Assembly (NCBI RefSeq): GCF_030552475.1
Contig: NZ_JAUPED010000002.1
Location: 310,001 to 374,000, forward strand
Source: Mariniflexile sp. AS56
GTDB taxonomy: Bacteria; Bacteroidota; Bacteroidia; Flavobacteriales; Flavobacteriaceae
Direction of reading: 5' to 3'
DNA length: 64,000 nt
In this document: positions 1 through 8,255 of the stretch, piece after piece
Position numbering within the stretch: position 1 is the first letter of the stretch
Layout: each line of letters starts with the position of its first letter
Position numbers and translations under genes: made by a program
The notes under the pieces: generated by a model
What the model was told of the DNA's origin: nothing
What the model saw: only the letters and a program-made list of their open reading frames with translations
Database searches by the model: none

Positions 1-308
1 TAGGTGTATGAAGAATCTGTGGTTGTTAGTATTTTTAAATGAATATCCTTTCGTTCTGCCATATTCTTTGGGTTTATGGTTTTGAAAATAACTTCACAGT
101 CATTTATCCAGCGTAATTGAGAAGAATCTGTTTTCTTATTGTAAATTTCGATTTGCAGCGCTTCTGTACGATTGAATTTCGATTTATACAATTCACCATC
201 AATAGTGACCTCGCTGTAGAATTCACCTGTCTTAAAATCGGTGCAATTACGAGAAGTTTCGTAGCAGCTAAAAAAACTCAATAAAACGAAGAGGTATACT
301 AATTTCAT
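1..308 (-). CDS. Small lipoprotein, C-terminus cut by window edge
   Basis: The reading frame opens at the ATG complementary to 306-308 and is still open at base 1, so only the first 102 residues are visible. It begins with a hydrophobic signal segment ending in Phe-Phe-Ser-Cys (Cys15), which looks like a lipoprotein signal with an unusual residue at -3. The body (CTDFKTG, SSQLRWINDCEV, KILTTTDSSYT) resembles a conserved small flavobacterial protein that public annotations often mislabel as DNA topoisomerase IV; nothing here supports a topoisomerase role. It lies downstream of, and on the same strand as, the XRE regulator. Function unknown. Family resemblance is from memory. Confidence 0.7.
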   Translation of the reverse strand, partial: MKLVYLFVLLSFFSCYETSRNCTDFKTGEFYSEVTIDGELYKSKFNRTEALQIEIYNKKTDSSQLRWINDCEVIFKTINPKNMAERKDIHLKILTTTDSSYT

Positions 309-349
309 AATTAAAAATTTCAGTACAAAACTACTAAACTTAAATAGTT

Positions 350-754
350 TTAATTCTGAAAATTTTTAAAACTTCCGTCAGAATAAAAAATAACAATGCG
401 TTCTATTGTTTTATCATCTTTTATCTGGGGCTCTATATGATTCTCAATTACAGGAAGAGGTGATGGTGTTGCAATTGGTATTTCTGGTGTTGTTGGTTTA
501 ACCGTGTTTTGATCGACGGTTTTATTTGATGACGGAAATTCACCTTTACCATTTAGTAGCCAATACAATTCAACTTCCGGAAAAGCAGAAAGTATCTTTA
601 AAACAAATTCCAAGCTTGGTTTATTTCTACCCGATAAAATATGCGATATACTAGAGCGTTGCACGCCTATCTTTTCAGCGAAAGAGGATGCGGATTCTCC
701 GTAGTAATCGATGACTTTTTGCAGTCTTTTAGTAAAAGCTTCTGTGTTTATCAT
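350..754 (-). CDS. XRE-family helix-turn-helix transcriptional regulator
   Basis: A 134-residue DNA-binding protein. Residues about 7-66 form an XRE/Cro-type helix-turn-helix domain: the recognition region reads GVQRSSISHILSGRNKPS, followed by the usual helix ending in YWLLNGKGEF. The rest is a low-complexity linker rich in Pro and Thr and a short conserved tail (ERIVIFYSDGSF), a layout common in flavobacterial single-domain regulators. The start codon is overlapped by an inverted repeat (754-768), and a second copy of the same half-site lies just upstream, which suggests autoregulation. The M14 peptidase gene is divergent and is a plausible target. DNA-binding role is well supported; the target is inference. 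Confidence 0.85.
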   Translation of the reverse strand: MINTEAFTKRLQKVIDYYGESASSFAEKIGVQRSSISHILSGRNKPSLEFVLKILSAFPEVELYWLLNGKGEFPSSNKTVDQNTVKPTTPEIPIATPSPLPVIENHIEPQIKDDKTIERIVIFYSDGSFKNFQN

Positions 755-792
755 TGTAACTGTTACAAATGTGTTTTAACGTTACAAATGTA
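754..792 (-). promoter_or_regulatory. Candidate promoter and operator of the XRE gene
   Basis: The inverted repeat TTGTAAC-T-GTTACAA (754-768) covers the start codon, and GTTACAAATG occurs twice as direct repeats at 762-771 and 781-790, starts 19 bp apart. On the minus strand TACATTTG (785-792) matches the Bacteroidota -7 box TAnnTTTG and overlaps the outer repeat. I see no convincing -33 TTG. The arrangement fits a self-repressing regulator; that is inference. Confidence 0.5.
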
Positions 793-968
793 GCATAATA
801 AGTCTGAACGAAACGTAAATACTGTGTTAAATATTGATTCATAGTAAATTAAAGCTTTAACATATGTGGTTTAATAAACTGAAAACAAGTCATTTAGTAT
901 GTCATTTTAATTAATCTATGAATTTCGTTTACATTCTTAATCAAATGCTTGTTTCTCATGTATAACAT

Positions 969-1028
969 TGTAAACAAAACAAGTGTTTTTGTTGTTTACA
1001 ATTGTAAATTAGTAATTGTTTACATTTG
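969..1028 (+). promoter_or_regulatory. Candidate operator array and promoter before the M14 peptidase gene
   Basis: The 8-mer TGTAAACA (969-976) and its reverse complement TGTTTACA (993-1000 and 1017-1024) start exactly 24 bp apart from each other. The middle site is part of a perfect 14-bp palindrome, TTTACAATTGTAAA (995-1008). The third overlaps TACATTTG (1021-1028), a TAnnTTTG-type -7 box placed 17 bp before the ATG at 1046. This looks like a regulator-binding array over a promoter. Confidence 0.5.
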
Positions 1029-1045
1029 TAGCCTAAATTAGTAAC

Positions 1046-2203
1046 ATGCAAACAGAACTTATAGAATCATTATTTTCAACGTATAAAGAATCAACTTTAA
1101 ACCACCGTTATATTACCAATAAACACATCGAACCTTTGTTGGAAAATATGGCTCATAAAGTGCAAATGGAGACCCTTGGTCATTCCGTTTTAAATCGCCC
1201 TATTTATGGTATTAAAATAGGTACAGGCTCTAAGCGTATTCTTATGTGGTCTCAAATGCATGGTAACGAATCGACCACAACAAAGGCTTTGTTTGATCTA
1301 TTAAACACGCTTTTTGATGAGAATTCATCTGTAAGCCACATTTTAAATGCGTGTACCTTATATATAATACCTATTTTAAGTCCTGACGGGGCAAATGCCT
1401 ATACCCGTATAAATGCCAATCACATCGATTTAAATAGAGATGCTCAAGATTTAACACAACCAGAAAGTAAGGTGTTACGAGCAGCCTTTAACGCCTTTAA
1501 ACCTCACTATTGTTATAATTTACATGGGCAACGTACTATTTTTAGTGCGGGTAAGACTAATAACCCTGCTACAATCTCTTTTCTGGCACCGGCTCAAGAT
1601 GAGGCATGTACCATTACCCCAAATAGAAAAAGGGTTATGGAGGTTATTGCTGTCATGAATGAAGCGCTACAAGCCGTTATACCCAATCATGTAGGGGTTT
1701 ATGATGATGCCTTTAATATAAACTGTGTTGGAGATGCATTTCAATGTGAAAACGTGCCAACTATTTTGTTTGAAGCAGGGCATTCACCTAATGATTATGG
1801 TAGGGAAGAAACAAGACGTCTTATTTATATGTCTTATATCGCTTCGTTAGATTATATTTCAAAAAATGAAGTATCTGGTGCTTATTATGAACCTTATTTG
1901 TCGATTCCAGAGAATGAAAAATTATTTTTAGACATTATTATTAAGAATGCTAAAATAGGAAGGGGTAAAGAAGCTATTATAACAGATATAGGAATTTTAT
2001 TCCAAGAAAAATTAATTGATAATAAGGTGCAATTCGTTCCTAAAGTTGAAAAAATCGAAAATTTAGATTCTTATTTTGCGCATAAAACAATTCAAGCTAA
2101 TAAGTTAGAGGTTATGGATGGAGATGGTGAATTATTGAAAGTTGATTACGAAAACGTTTTCGTAATAATGAATAATGAAAAAATCTTATTAATACCGAAA
2201 TAA
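1046..2203 (+). CDS. M14-family zinc metallopeptidase
   Basis: A 385-residue protein with the zinc carboxypeptidase signature: HGNE (His72 and Glu75) as the first two zinc ligands, NRD (130-132) as the substrate carboxylate-binding region, NLHGQ (His160) as the third zinc ligand, and LFEAGH (Glu243) as the likely catalytic glutamate. There is no signal peptide, so the enzyme is predicted to be cytoplasmic and may process muropeptides or other short peptides. The C-terminal 100 residues have no recognisable motif. The start follows a -7 box by 17 bp. The Lrp-type regulator gene follows 70 bp downstream. M14 membership is well supported; the substrate is unknown. Confidence 0.85.
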   Translation: MQTELIESLFSTYKESTLNHRYITNKHIEPLLENMAHKVQMETLGHSVLNRPIYGIKIGTGSKRILMWSQMHGNESTTTKALFDLLNTLFDENSSVSHILNACTLYIIPILSPDGANAYTRINANHIDLNRDAQDLTQPESKVLRAAFNAFKPHYCYNLHGQRTIFSAGKTNNPATISFLAPAQDEACTITPNRKRVMEVIAVMNEALQAVIPNHVGVYDDAFNINCVGDAFQCENVPTILFEAGHSPNDYGREETRRLIYMSYIASLDYISKNEVSGAYYEPYLSIPENEKLFLDIIIKNAKIGRGKEAIITDIGILFQEKLIDNKVQFVPKVEKIENLDSYFAHKTIQANKLEVMDGDGELLKVDYENVFVIMNNEKILLIPK

Positions 2204-2241
2204 AGTGTACGTATAATGCGTAATTATTAATAAAAATGTAT

Positions 2242-2249
2242 TAATTTTG
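2242..2249 (+). promoter_or_regulatory. Candidate -7 promoter box for the Lrp-type gene
   Basis: TAATTTTG matches TAnnTTTG and lies 24 bp before the ATG at 2274, in the short gap after the peptidase gene. No matching -33 TTG is visible at the usual spacing, so this is tentative. Confidence 0.35.
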
Positions 2250-2273
2250 CCTTATATTTAAGAATAGTTAATT

Positions 2274-2753
2274 ATGGGGAAAATTAAATTAGACGAAATT
2301 GATCATCAAATTCTTGACATGTTAATTGATAACACAAGAATTCCGTTTACAGACATTGCGAAAAAATTATTAATTTCTGCAGGTACAGTTCATGTACGTG
2401 TTAAGAAAATGGAAGAGCAAGGTATTATTAAAGGCTCGTCGTTAATGTTAGATTACAAAAAGTTAGGATATTCATTTATAGCCTATGTAGGCGTTTATTT
2501 GAATAATACATCTCAAACAAAATTTGTACTGGAACGTATTAATGAAATCGCTTTTGTAACGGTAGCACATATAACTACAGGGAAGTTTAATATTTTTTGT
2601 AAAATTAGAGCAAGAAGTACAGAACACGCCAAAGAAATTATATTCAAGTTAGATGATATTGAGGGTGTTTATAGAACAGAAACTATGATTTCTTTAGAAG
2701 AAAGCATCAATGATAAAAAACGATTAATGCATTCCATTTTTAATGAGATGTAG
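2274..2753 (+). CDS. Lrp/AsnC-family transcriptional regulator
   Basis: A 159-residue protein of standard Lrp length. Residues about 4-62 are the winged helix-turn-helix (LDEIDHQILDMLIDNTR, then GTVHVRVKKMEEQGII). Residues about 68-145 are the RAM/AsnC effector-binding fold, with TTGKFNIFCKI in the position of the usual G.yD motif. Members sense amino acids or related small molecules and regulate amino-acid metabolism. It is a single-gene unit closed by a strong terminator and immediately precedes the polysaccharide locus; no direct link to that locus is visible. Confidence 0.9.
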   Translation: MGKIKLDEIDHQILDMLIDNTRIPFTDIAKKLLISAGTVHVRVKKMEEQGIIKGSSLMLDYKKLGYSFIAYVGVYLNNTSQTKFVLERINEIAFVTVAHITTGKFNIFCKIRARSTEHAKEIIFKLDDIEGVYRTETMISLEESINDKKRLMHSIFNEM

Positions 2754-2774
2754 TTTAAAATAAGAGTTAAATAT

Positions 2775-2808
2775 AAAGCCAGTTTTAAAAGAAGCTGGCT
2801 TTTTTTTT
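2775..2808 (+). terminator. Rho-independent terminator after the Lrp-type gene
   Basis: AAAGCCAG pairs with CTGGCTTT, extended by TTTT against GAAG (two G-T wobbles) around an AAAA loop, and is followed by a run of eight or more T. It marks the boundary between the core genes on the left and the polysaccharide locus. Confidence 0.85.
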
Positions 2809-2929
2809 GTGTTACGTGTAGATTAAAGACTAATTCAGTTATTTGAAGACTATTTTTGTGCTTTTTTTATTAAAGTTAGATGTTTGTTCACGTAATTTGC
2901 AACTAATTTGATGTTTCTATTCGCTTTAT

Positions 2930-4381
2930 ATGGTATTTAATTCTTTAGAGTATTTTATATTTCTTCCTATTGTTTTTCTTCTTTATTGGTTTGTTCTCAA
3001 TAAACGTGTAAAGGCACAAAATATATTAATTTTAGTAGCTAGTTATGTGTTTTATGGACTTTGGGATTGGCGGTTTTTATCCTTAATTTTATTAAGCACG
3101 GTAGTCGATTACTTTGTTGCTTTAAAAATAGATAGCTTAGATGAGAAGTCTAAACGTAAATCTTGGCTATGGGTTAGTGTTATTTTTAATGTAGGGCTTT
3201 TAGGTTTTTTTAAATACTATAACTTTTTTATAGACTCCTGGGTTGATATGGTGTCGATAATGGGCTATGAGATAAAAAGCACTTGGACTTTGCGTGTTAT
3301 TTTACCGGTGGGAATCTCTTTTTATACGTTTCAAACCATGTCCTATTCGTTTGATGTGTATTATAAAAAGTTAAAGCCAACAACCGATTTTTTATCTTTT
3401 GCAGCTTTTGTTAGTTTCTTTCCGCAGTTGGTAGCAGGGCCTATTGAGCGCGCCTCTAATTTACTGTCTCAAATATTAAATAAGCGTACTTTTAATTATG
3501 ATCAAATTGTAAGTGGTCTTAAATTAATTTTATGGGGTTTATTTAAAAAAATAGTTATCGCAGATTCTTTAGCACCTATGGTGGATGATATTTTTACTAA
3601 TTATTCTACTTATCCTGCGTCTACGCTTATTTTAGGTGTCACGATGTTTAGTTTTCAGGTATATGGTGATTTTAGTGGATATTCAGATATAGCTATAGGG
3701 ACGGCTAAGCTTTTTGGAGTGGAGCTGATGTCTAATTTTAAATTCCCTAACTTCTCAAGAAACGTAGCGGAGTATTGGCAACGGTGGCATGTATCCTTAT
3801 CCACCTGGTTTAGACATTATGTGTATATTCCTTTAGGCGGCTCTAAAGTGAGTAAATTAAAGGCTATTAGAAATATTAGTATTGTGTTTTTAGTAAGTGG
3901 GTTTTGGCACGGGGCTAACTGGACGTTTATATTTTGGGGAGCCTTTCATGCCCTCGTTTTTATTCCTGTTTTTTTGATGGGTAGAAATGCTGTTTATAAA
4001 GACTCTGTAGTAGGGGAGAACACCTTCTTACCAACACTAACCGAGGTTGGACAAGTATTATTAACCTTTGCCATTGTTACTTTTTCAAGGATATTTTTTA
4101 GGTCGGAATCCATCACTGCTGCCTTTAGTTTTATAAATAAGATTTTTACTGATTTTTCATATGAAGCCTATAGCCATCCTATGGGCTATCGAATGATAGA
4201 TTATTATGTTTTGATTATATTGTTTGTTATTTATGAATATATAATTAGGAAAGATGAACGTTCACCGTTTAAGTTTAAATCTAAAGTGGTTCGGTTTATC
4301 GTGTATACCATCGTTATTTTTTCTATGTTATTGTTTTATGATAGTCATATGGATAGATCGTTTATTTATTTTCAATTTTAA
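2930..4381 (+). CDS. MBOAT-family membrane O-acyltransferase (copy 1)
   Basis: A 483-residue polytopic membrane protein of the AlgI/DltB/PatA branch of MBOAT transferases, which move acyl groups across the inner membrane onto periplasmic glycans. Diagnostic motifs are VAGPIERA (about 168-175), GDFSGYSDIAIG (246-257), EYWQRWHVSLSTWF (281-294, His287) and the catalytic-channel GFWHGANW (324-331, His327). The C-terminus reads FIYFQF, as in the other two MBOATs of the window. The next gene, 5 bp downstream, is an SGNH protein, the usual partner, so an acetyl or similar group is probably transferred to the exopolysaccharide. Acyl donor and acceptor are not determinable by reading. Confidence 0.92.
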   Translation: MVFNSLEYFIFLPIVFLLYWFVLNKRVKAQNILILVASYVFYGLWDWRFLSLILLSTVVDYFVALKIDSLDEKSKRKSWLWVSVIFNVGLLGFFKYYNFFIDSWVDMVSIMGYEIKSTWTLRVILPVGISFYTFQTMSYSFDVYYKKLKPTTDFLSFAAFVSFFPQLVAGPIERASNLLSQILNKRTFNYDQIVSGLKLILWGLFKKIVIADSLAPMVDDIFTNYSTYPASTLILGVTMFSFQVYGDFSGYSDIAIGTAKLFGVELMSNFKFPNFSRNVAEYWQRWHVSLSTWFRHYVYIPLGGSKVSKLKAIRNISIVFLVSGFWHGANWTFIFWGAFHALVFIPVFLMGRNAVYKDSVVGENTFLPTLTEVGQVLLTFAIVTFSRIFFRSESITAAFSFINKIFTDFSYEAYSHPMGYRMIDYYVLIILFVIYEYIIRKDERSPFKFKSKVVRFIVYTIVIFSMLLFYDSHMDRSFIYFQF

Positions 4382-4386
4382 ATAAG

Positions 4387-5325
4387 ATGAAGAAACTAGT
4401 TCTTAAATTAATAGTATATAGCATCTTAGTCGTTCTAAGTTTGGAAATTTTGGTACGGGTTTTTCATCTCACCAAAGATTATCCAGAGCGCTATGTTGAT
4501 GAGTATGATGTTGAAAAATGGGTGCCAAATCAAGAAGGATATTCAGTAACAGGTAACAGAAGACAGAACTTTTCAAAATACCACATTAATAAGCTTGGGT
4601 TTAATTCATATAGGGAGTTTAATCCGTCAAAAGACAAAGTGGAAATCGCATTAGTGGGAGATTCCTTTATAGAAGGTTTTCATCAAAATTATTACAATTC
4701 TATTGGTAAAAAAATAGAAGATAAACTGAAAGGAGTCGAAGTCTATGAATACGGCTATGCTGGTTATGATTTAGCGGACCAGTTGCATCTAATAAATAAA
4801 TACAAAAAACAATTTGACTTCATAGATCATGTTGTTCTAGGTTTAAAATTTGAGAATGATTTGACGCGGGGAGAATATAACGTGGTTCAAGATCGTATGG
4901 TTTTTGAAACACCATTGTATAAATTAATGAAGGAAATTAAGTTAATTGTTTATTTACAAAGCAATGGTTTTTTTGACCACATTAGAGAATTAGGAAAGAA
5001 AACAATGTCTATTGAGAATAGTTTAGACGAGCCAAAAATCAACAAAGAGGATACTCAGAAGAATATAGAATTAAAATACTTTGAAAATTTCATGAATTTA
5101 ATTTCTATTTATGGTTTTGATAAAACCAGATTTGTTTTTCTTATTGAATCTAAAAAAACTCCAGAATTATTTTTAGCATATTTAAAAAGGGAAAATTTTA
5201 AGTATATTGATTTCTCTAAGCCTTTTGAAACATCAAAACGGACTCCGACATTAATTTATGACAAGCACTGGAACAATCATGGGAGAGATATTATTGCGAA
5301 TTTGATTACGGATTACATAAAATAA
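4387..5325 (+). CDS. SGNH/GDSL-type membrane-anchored acyl transfer partner (copy 1)
   Basis: A 312-residue protein with an N-terminal membrane anchor (about residues 4-25) and a periplasmic SGNH-fold domain. The nucleophile block is GDSF (91-94, Ser93) and the C-terminal block is DKHWNNHG (292-299), giving an Asp/His pair in the D-x-H form seen in AlgJ/AlgX-like proteins. The gap to the MBOAT gene is 5 bp, so the two should act together: the MBOAT passes the acyl group and the SGNH protein transfers it to the sugar. Sequence similarity to the two other SGNH proteins in the window is low outside these blocks. Confidence 0.8.
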   Translation: MKKLVLKLIVYSILVVLSLEILVRVFHLTKDYPERYVDEYDVEKWVPNQEGYSVTGNRRQNFSKYHINKLGFNSYREFNPSKDKVEIALVGDSFIEGFHQNYYNSIGKKIEDKLKGVEVYEYGYAGYDLADQLHLINKYKKQFDFIDHVVLGLKFENDLTRGEYNVVQDRMVFETPLYKLMKEIKLIVYLQSNGFFDHIRELGKKTMSIENSLDEPKINKEDTQKNIELKYFENFMNLISIYGFDKTRFVFLIESKKTPELFLAYLKRENFKYIDFSKPFETSKRTPTLIYDKHWNNHGRDIIANLITDYIK

Positions 5326-5431
5326 TTAGATGTAAAGCTTCAATATCGCATTGTATTTTAAATTAAGAAGAAAAGTAATTAATATTAAAGTTATAGTTTG
5401 GAATCCATTTTTCATTTTAATTCTTTTATTA

Positions 5432-5439
5432 TAATTTTG
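5432..5439 (+). promoter_or_regulatory. Candidate -7 box before the ATP-grasp cassette
   Basis: TAATTTTG matches TAnnTTTG, 33 bp before the ATG at 5473, inside the 147-bp gap after the SGNH gene. A TTTG at 5397-5400 is too far upstream (31 bp) for normal spacing. Tentative. Confidence 0.4.
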
Positions 5440-5472
5440 ATAACATTTTAAATATTAAATTCTTACAAAGAA

Positions 5473-6438
5473 ATGAATATATTAATAACATCTGCAGGTA
5501 GAAGGGTATCATTAGTGAGAGCTTTTCAAGCTGAATTAAAAGCCCTAGTACCTGAAGGAAAGGTTATGACCACCGATTTTAATATTAGGTTGTCTTCTGC
5601 TTGCCATGTGTCCGACAAGGCTTTTCAGTTACCTTTGGTTTGTGATAAAAATTACTTTAAATTATTATTAGATGTATGTCTTGATAATAATATTAAACTC
5701 ATAATTCCTACGATAGACACTGAATTATTATTATTAGCAAAAAACAAAGACCTTTTCTTAAAAAACGGAATCACAGCAATTGTTTCATCTCAAGAATTTA
5801 TAGGTATATGTAGAGATAAACGACAAATGAGTACGTTCTTCCTTGTAAACGATATTAATGTTGCTAAAGAGTATTCAAAATACGATTATGAATTGCCTCT
5901 TTTTATAAAGCCTTTTAATGGTAGTCGTAGTGTAGATACCTTTATCATTAATAAACATGAAGATTTAACCGAGTACCATTTTAAGAACAAAAACTTAATG
6001 TTTTTAGAATATTTGGATCATTCTTTTTATGAAGAGTTTACTTGTGATTTATATTATGATAAATTTAATAATTTAAAATCGGTCGTTCCTAGACAGCGTA
6101 TTGAAGTGCGCGATGGGGAAGTGAATAAGGGCATCACTAAAAAGAATATGTTAGTAGATTATATCGGTGAACATTTGAAGCATATAGACGGGGCCATCGG
6201 GTGTCTCACCGCTCAGTTTTTTAAACATATTACAGATGATTGTATTTATGGTATAGAAATAAATGCGCGATTTGGAGGCGGTTTTCCCTTATCGTATGCT
6301 GCTGGGGCCAATTATCCAAAATGGATCATTCAAGAATATTTGTTTGATGAAGAAATTAATAGTTATAATGATTGGGAAGCTGATTTGCTTATGTTGCGTT
6401 ATGATGATGAGGTATTAGTTCATGATTATAAAGAATAA
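5473..6438 (+). CDS. ATP-grasp domain protein
   Basis: A 321-residue protein with an N-terminal Rossmann-like pre-ATP-grasp segment (NILITSAGRR) and an ATP-grasp fold: PLFIKPFNGSRS carries the nucleotide-binding lysine, FLEYLDH is the hinge, and IEINARFGGGFPLS (about 263-276) is the metal-binding end, like carbamoyl-phosphate-synthetase-type ligases. Such enzymes join a carboxylate to an amine or thiol through an acyl-phosphate. It overlaps the HAD gene by 17 bp, which implies co-translation, and a FemAB-like transferase follows. The cassette probably builds or attaches a small carboxylic or amino-acid group for the polysaccharide. The substrate is unknown. Confidence 0.85.
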   Translation: MNILITSAGRRVSLVRAFQAELKALVPEGKVMTTDFNIRLSSACHVSDKAFQLPLVCDKNYFKLLLDVCLDNNIKLIIPTIDTELLLLAKNKDLFLKNGITAIVSSQEFIGICRDKRQMSTFFLVNDINVAKEYSKYDYELPLFIKPFNGSRSVDTFIINKHEDLTEYHFKNKNLMFLEYLDHSFYEEFTCDLYYDKFNNLKSVVPRQRIEVRDGEVNKGITKKNMLVDYIGEHLKHIDGAIGCLTAQFFKHITDDCIYGIEINARFGGGFPLSYAAGANYPKWIIQEYLFDEEINSYNDWEADLLMLRYDDEVLVHDYKE

Positions 6439-7108
6439 GGAATTAGTCGTTGTCTTTGATTTAGATGATACGCTGTACAAGGAAATAGATTTTTTAAAAT
6501 CGGCTTATAGGGAAATCGCTAATTACCTTGGCTCGCGGTTTGGCGTATTAGCTGATAAGCTGTATGAAGCCATGTTAGCCGATTACCACGCTGGTTTGAA
6601 CGTGTTTGAAAGCCTTATTAAAAAGCAGGAATTTCAAAATATAACAGTTCAAGACTTGTTAGGGATGTATAGACATCATGTGCCTTCCATTTGTTTGACT
6701 CCTGAATATGAAAACGTGCTGAAACATTTGAAAAAGGAGGTCTTTAAGGTTGGCTTGATCACCGACGGCCGTAGTATACAGCAGCGAAACAAGCTTTTAG
6801 CATTGGGGCTTAGCGATTATTTCGATGGGGTGATTATTTCGGAAGAGTTTGGTTCAGAAAAGCCAAATGTTAAGAATTACCAGTATTTTGTTAATACCTA
6901 TGGTGCCGAAAAAACTTATATCTATATTGGCGATAATACCCGCAAAGATTTTAGTTCGCCGCGTCTTTTGGGATGGAAAACCATATGTCTATTAGATAGC
7001 GGGACAAACATACATAAACAAGCTTTCACTATGGAAAGTGAAGAAACAGCAGATTATTTAATACAAGATTTCATTGAAATCTCACACTTAATGAATCAGG
7101 TGCTCTAA
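6422..7108 (+). CDS. HAD-superfamily hydrolase (phosphatase-like)
   Basis: A 228-residue HAD protein: motif I DLDDTLY (Asp13 and Asp15), motif II GLITDGR, motif III lysine in SEEFGSEKP, motif IV GDNTRKD. The cap between motifs I and II is alpha-helical (type C1), typical of small-molecule phosphatases. The start lies inside the end of the ATP-grasp gene and the next gene begins 6 bp after its stop, so the three genes form one transcript. It probably dephosphorylates an intermediate of the ATP-grasp/FemAB pathway; the substrate is unknown. Confidence 0.85.
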   Translation: MIIKNKELVVVFDLDDTLYKEIDFLKSAYREIANYLGSRFGVLADKLYEAMLADYHAGLNVFESLIKKQEFQNITVQDLLGMYRHHVPSICLTPEYENVLKHLKKEVFKVGLITDGRSIQQRNKLLALGLSDYFDGVIISEEFGSEKPNVKNYQYFVNTYGAEKTYIYIGDNTRKDFSSPRLLGWKTICLLDSGTNIHKQAFTMESEETADYLIQDFIEISHLMNQVL

Positions 7109-7114
7109 AAGGAA

Positions 7115-8215
7115 ATGAAGTTAGAAATAAATAAAATATCAAATCAAATAAGTTTCGAAATCTATTTGAAGTCTGTTGAGTCCTTCAATGTTACCAACCC
7201 TTTTTATAAAATTTGGTTTTCAAATATTCATGAAAACACTCAGGATGAATTAAGTTATTTTTCACTACGTGATGAAAAGGGAACACTCCTAATTTTAATG
7301 CCTATTATTTTAAGAAGGATTCCGCATTTTGAAAAGCATCAAAACTATTTTGATGTGAGCTCTCCGTATGGTTATAGTGGTCCCTTGTTTAATGAAGCGA
7401 TGTCTAGAGGCTATCTCATTTTGTTTTGGGAACTTGTAGATGCTTGGTACAAGGATAACCATGTGGTATCCGAATTTATTAGGTTTAGCTTAAACAATAA
7501 TTATCATTTTTATTCTGGCAAGTTGGTGCCCACACTTACGAATGTGAATGGCTGTGTGGTTGATGAAGTAGCGCAATGGCAAAATTTTAAACAAAAAGTT
7601 AGAAATAATTACCGTAAAAGTGCTAAGGAAGGGCTGAAAGTAAAGTTTTTACATAAAGGTTTAACGAAAGCAGATATCAAGCAGTTTTATGATATTTATA
7701 TCACGACCATGTCTCGAATTGGAGCGGATAAAGAGTACCGCTATTCGCTGGAATATTTTGAAAGTATTATTGAATTGAGTGGTGATGATTTTATGATTGC
7801 ACTCGTTTTTAAAGGCGATGTCGCGATATCCACAGAATTGGTATTGATTTCAGGAACAAGCTTATTTTCGTTCTTAGGCGGTACCTTATCTGAATATTTC
7901 AAGTTGCGCCCCAACGATTTTTTAAAAATAGAAGTGTTAAATTGGGCGCGGCAGCATGGGTATACACAGTATGTATTAGGAGGAGGACGTACTGATGGTG
8001 ATAGTTTATACCAGTATAAAAAGTCGTTTTTCCCTAATGATAAGGATTTGATATTTTATACTGGTAGAAAGATTATTAATACTAAAATATATAAGAAACT
8101 AGATAATTTATTGAATAGCTCTGTTATTTCGGAATGTGTTAACCCAGATGAAAAACAAAATAAACAACAAATTGGTTTTTTTCCAGTCTACAGAAAAAAC
8201 GCATTCTCTAATTAA
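7115..8215 (+). CDS. FemAB/BioF2-like GNAT acyl- or aminoacyl-transferase
   Basis: A 366-residue soluble protein. The second half (about 150-340) has the Acetyltransf_6 / FemAB-like GNAT pattern: FKQKVRNNYRKSAKEGL, FYDIYITTMSRIGAD, then FSFLGGTLSEYFKLRPNDFLK and GGGRTDGDSLYQYKKSFFP. Relatives include peptidoglycan interpeptide-bridge enzymes that use aminoacyl-tRNA and acetyl-CoA-type transferases in capsule clusters. It is the last gene of the ATP-grasp/HAD cassette and ends convergently 40 bp from the sugar transferase genes. An N-acyl or aminoacyl decoration of a sugar is a reasonable inference; whether it uses tRNA, CoA or another donor cannot be read. Confidence 0.75.
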   Translation: MKLEINKISNQISFEIYLKSVESFNVTNPFYKIWFSNIHENTQDELSYFSLRDEKGTLLILMPIILRRIPHFEKHQNYFDVSSPYGYSGPLFNEAMSRGYLILFWELVDAWYKDNHVVSEFIRFSLNNNYHFYSGKLVPTLTNVNGCVVDEVAQWQNFKQKVRNNYRKSAKEGLKVKFLHKGLTKADIKQFYDIYITTMSRIGADKEYRYSLEYFESIIELSGDDFMIALVFKGDVAISTELVLISGTSLFSFLGGTLSEYFKLRPNDFLKIEVLNWARQHGYTQYVLGGGRTDGDSLYQYKKSFFPNDKDLIFYTGRKIINTKIYKKLDNLLNSSVISECVNPDEKQNKQQIGFFPVYRKNAFSN

Positions 8216-8255
8216 TACAGTGAAACCTCATTATTGGCCGCGAAAAATATTTTTT

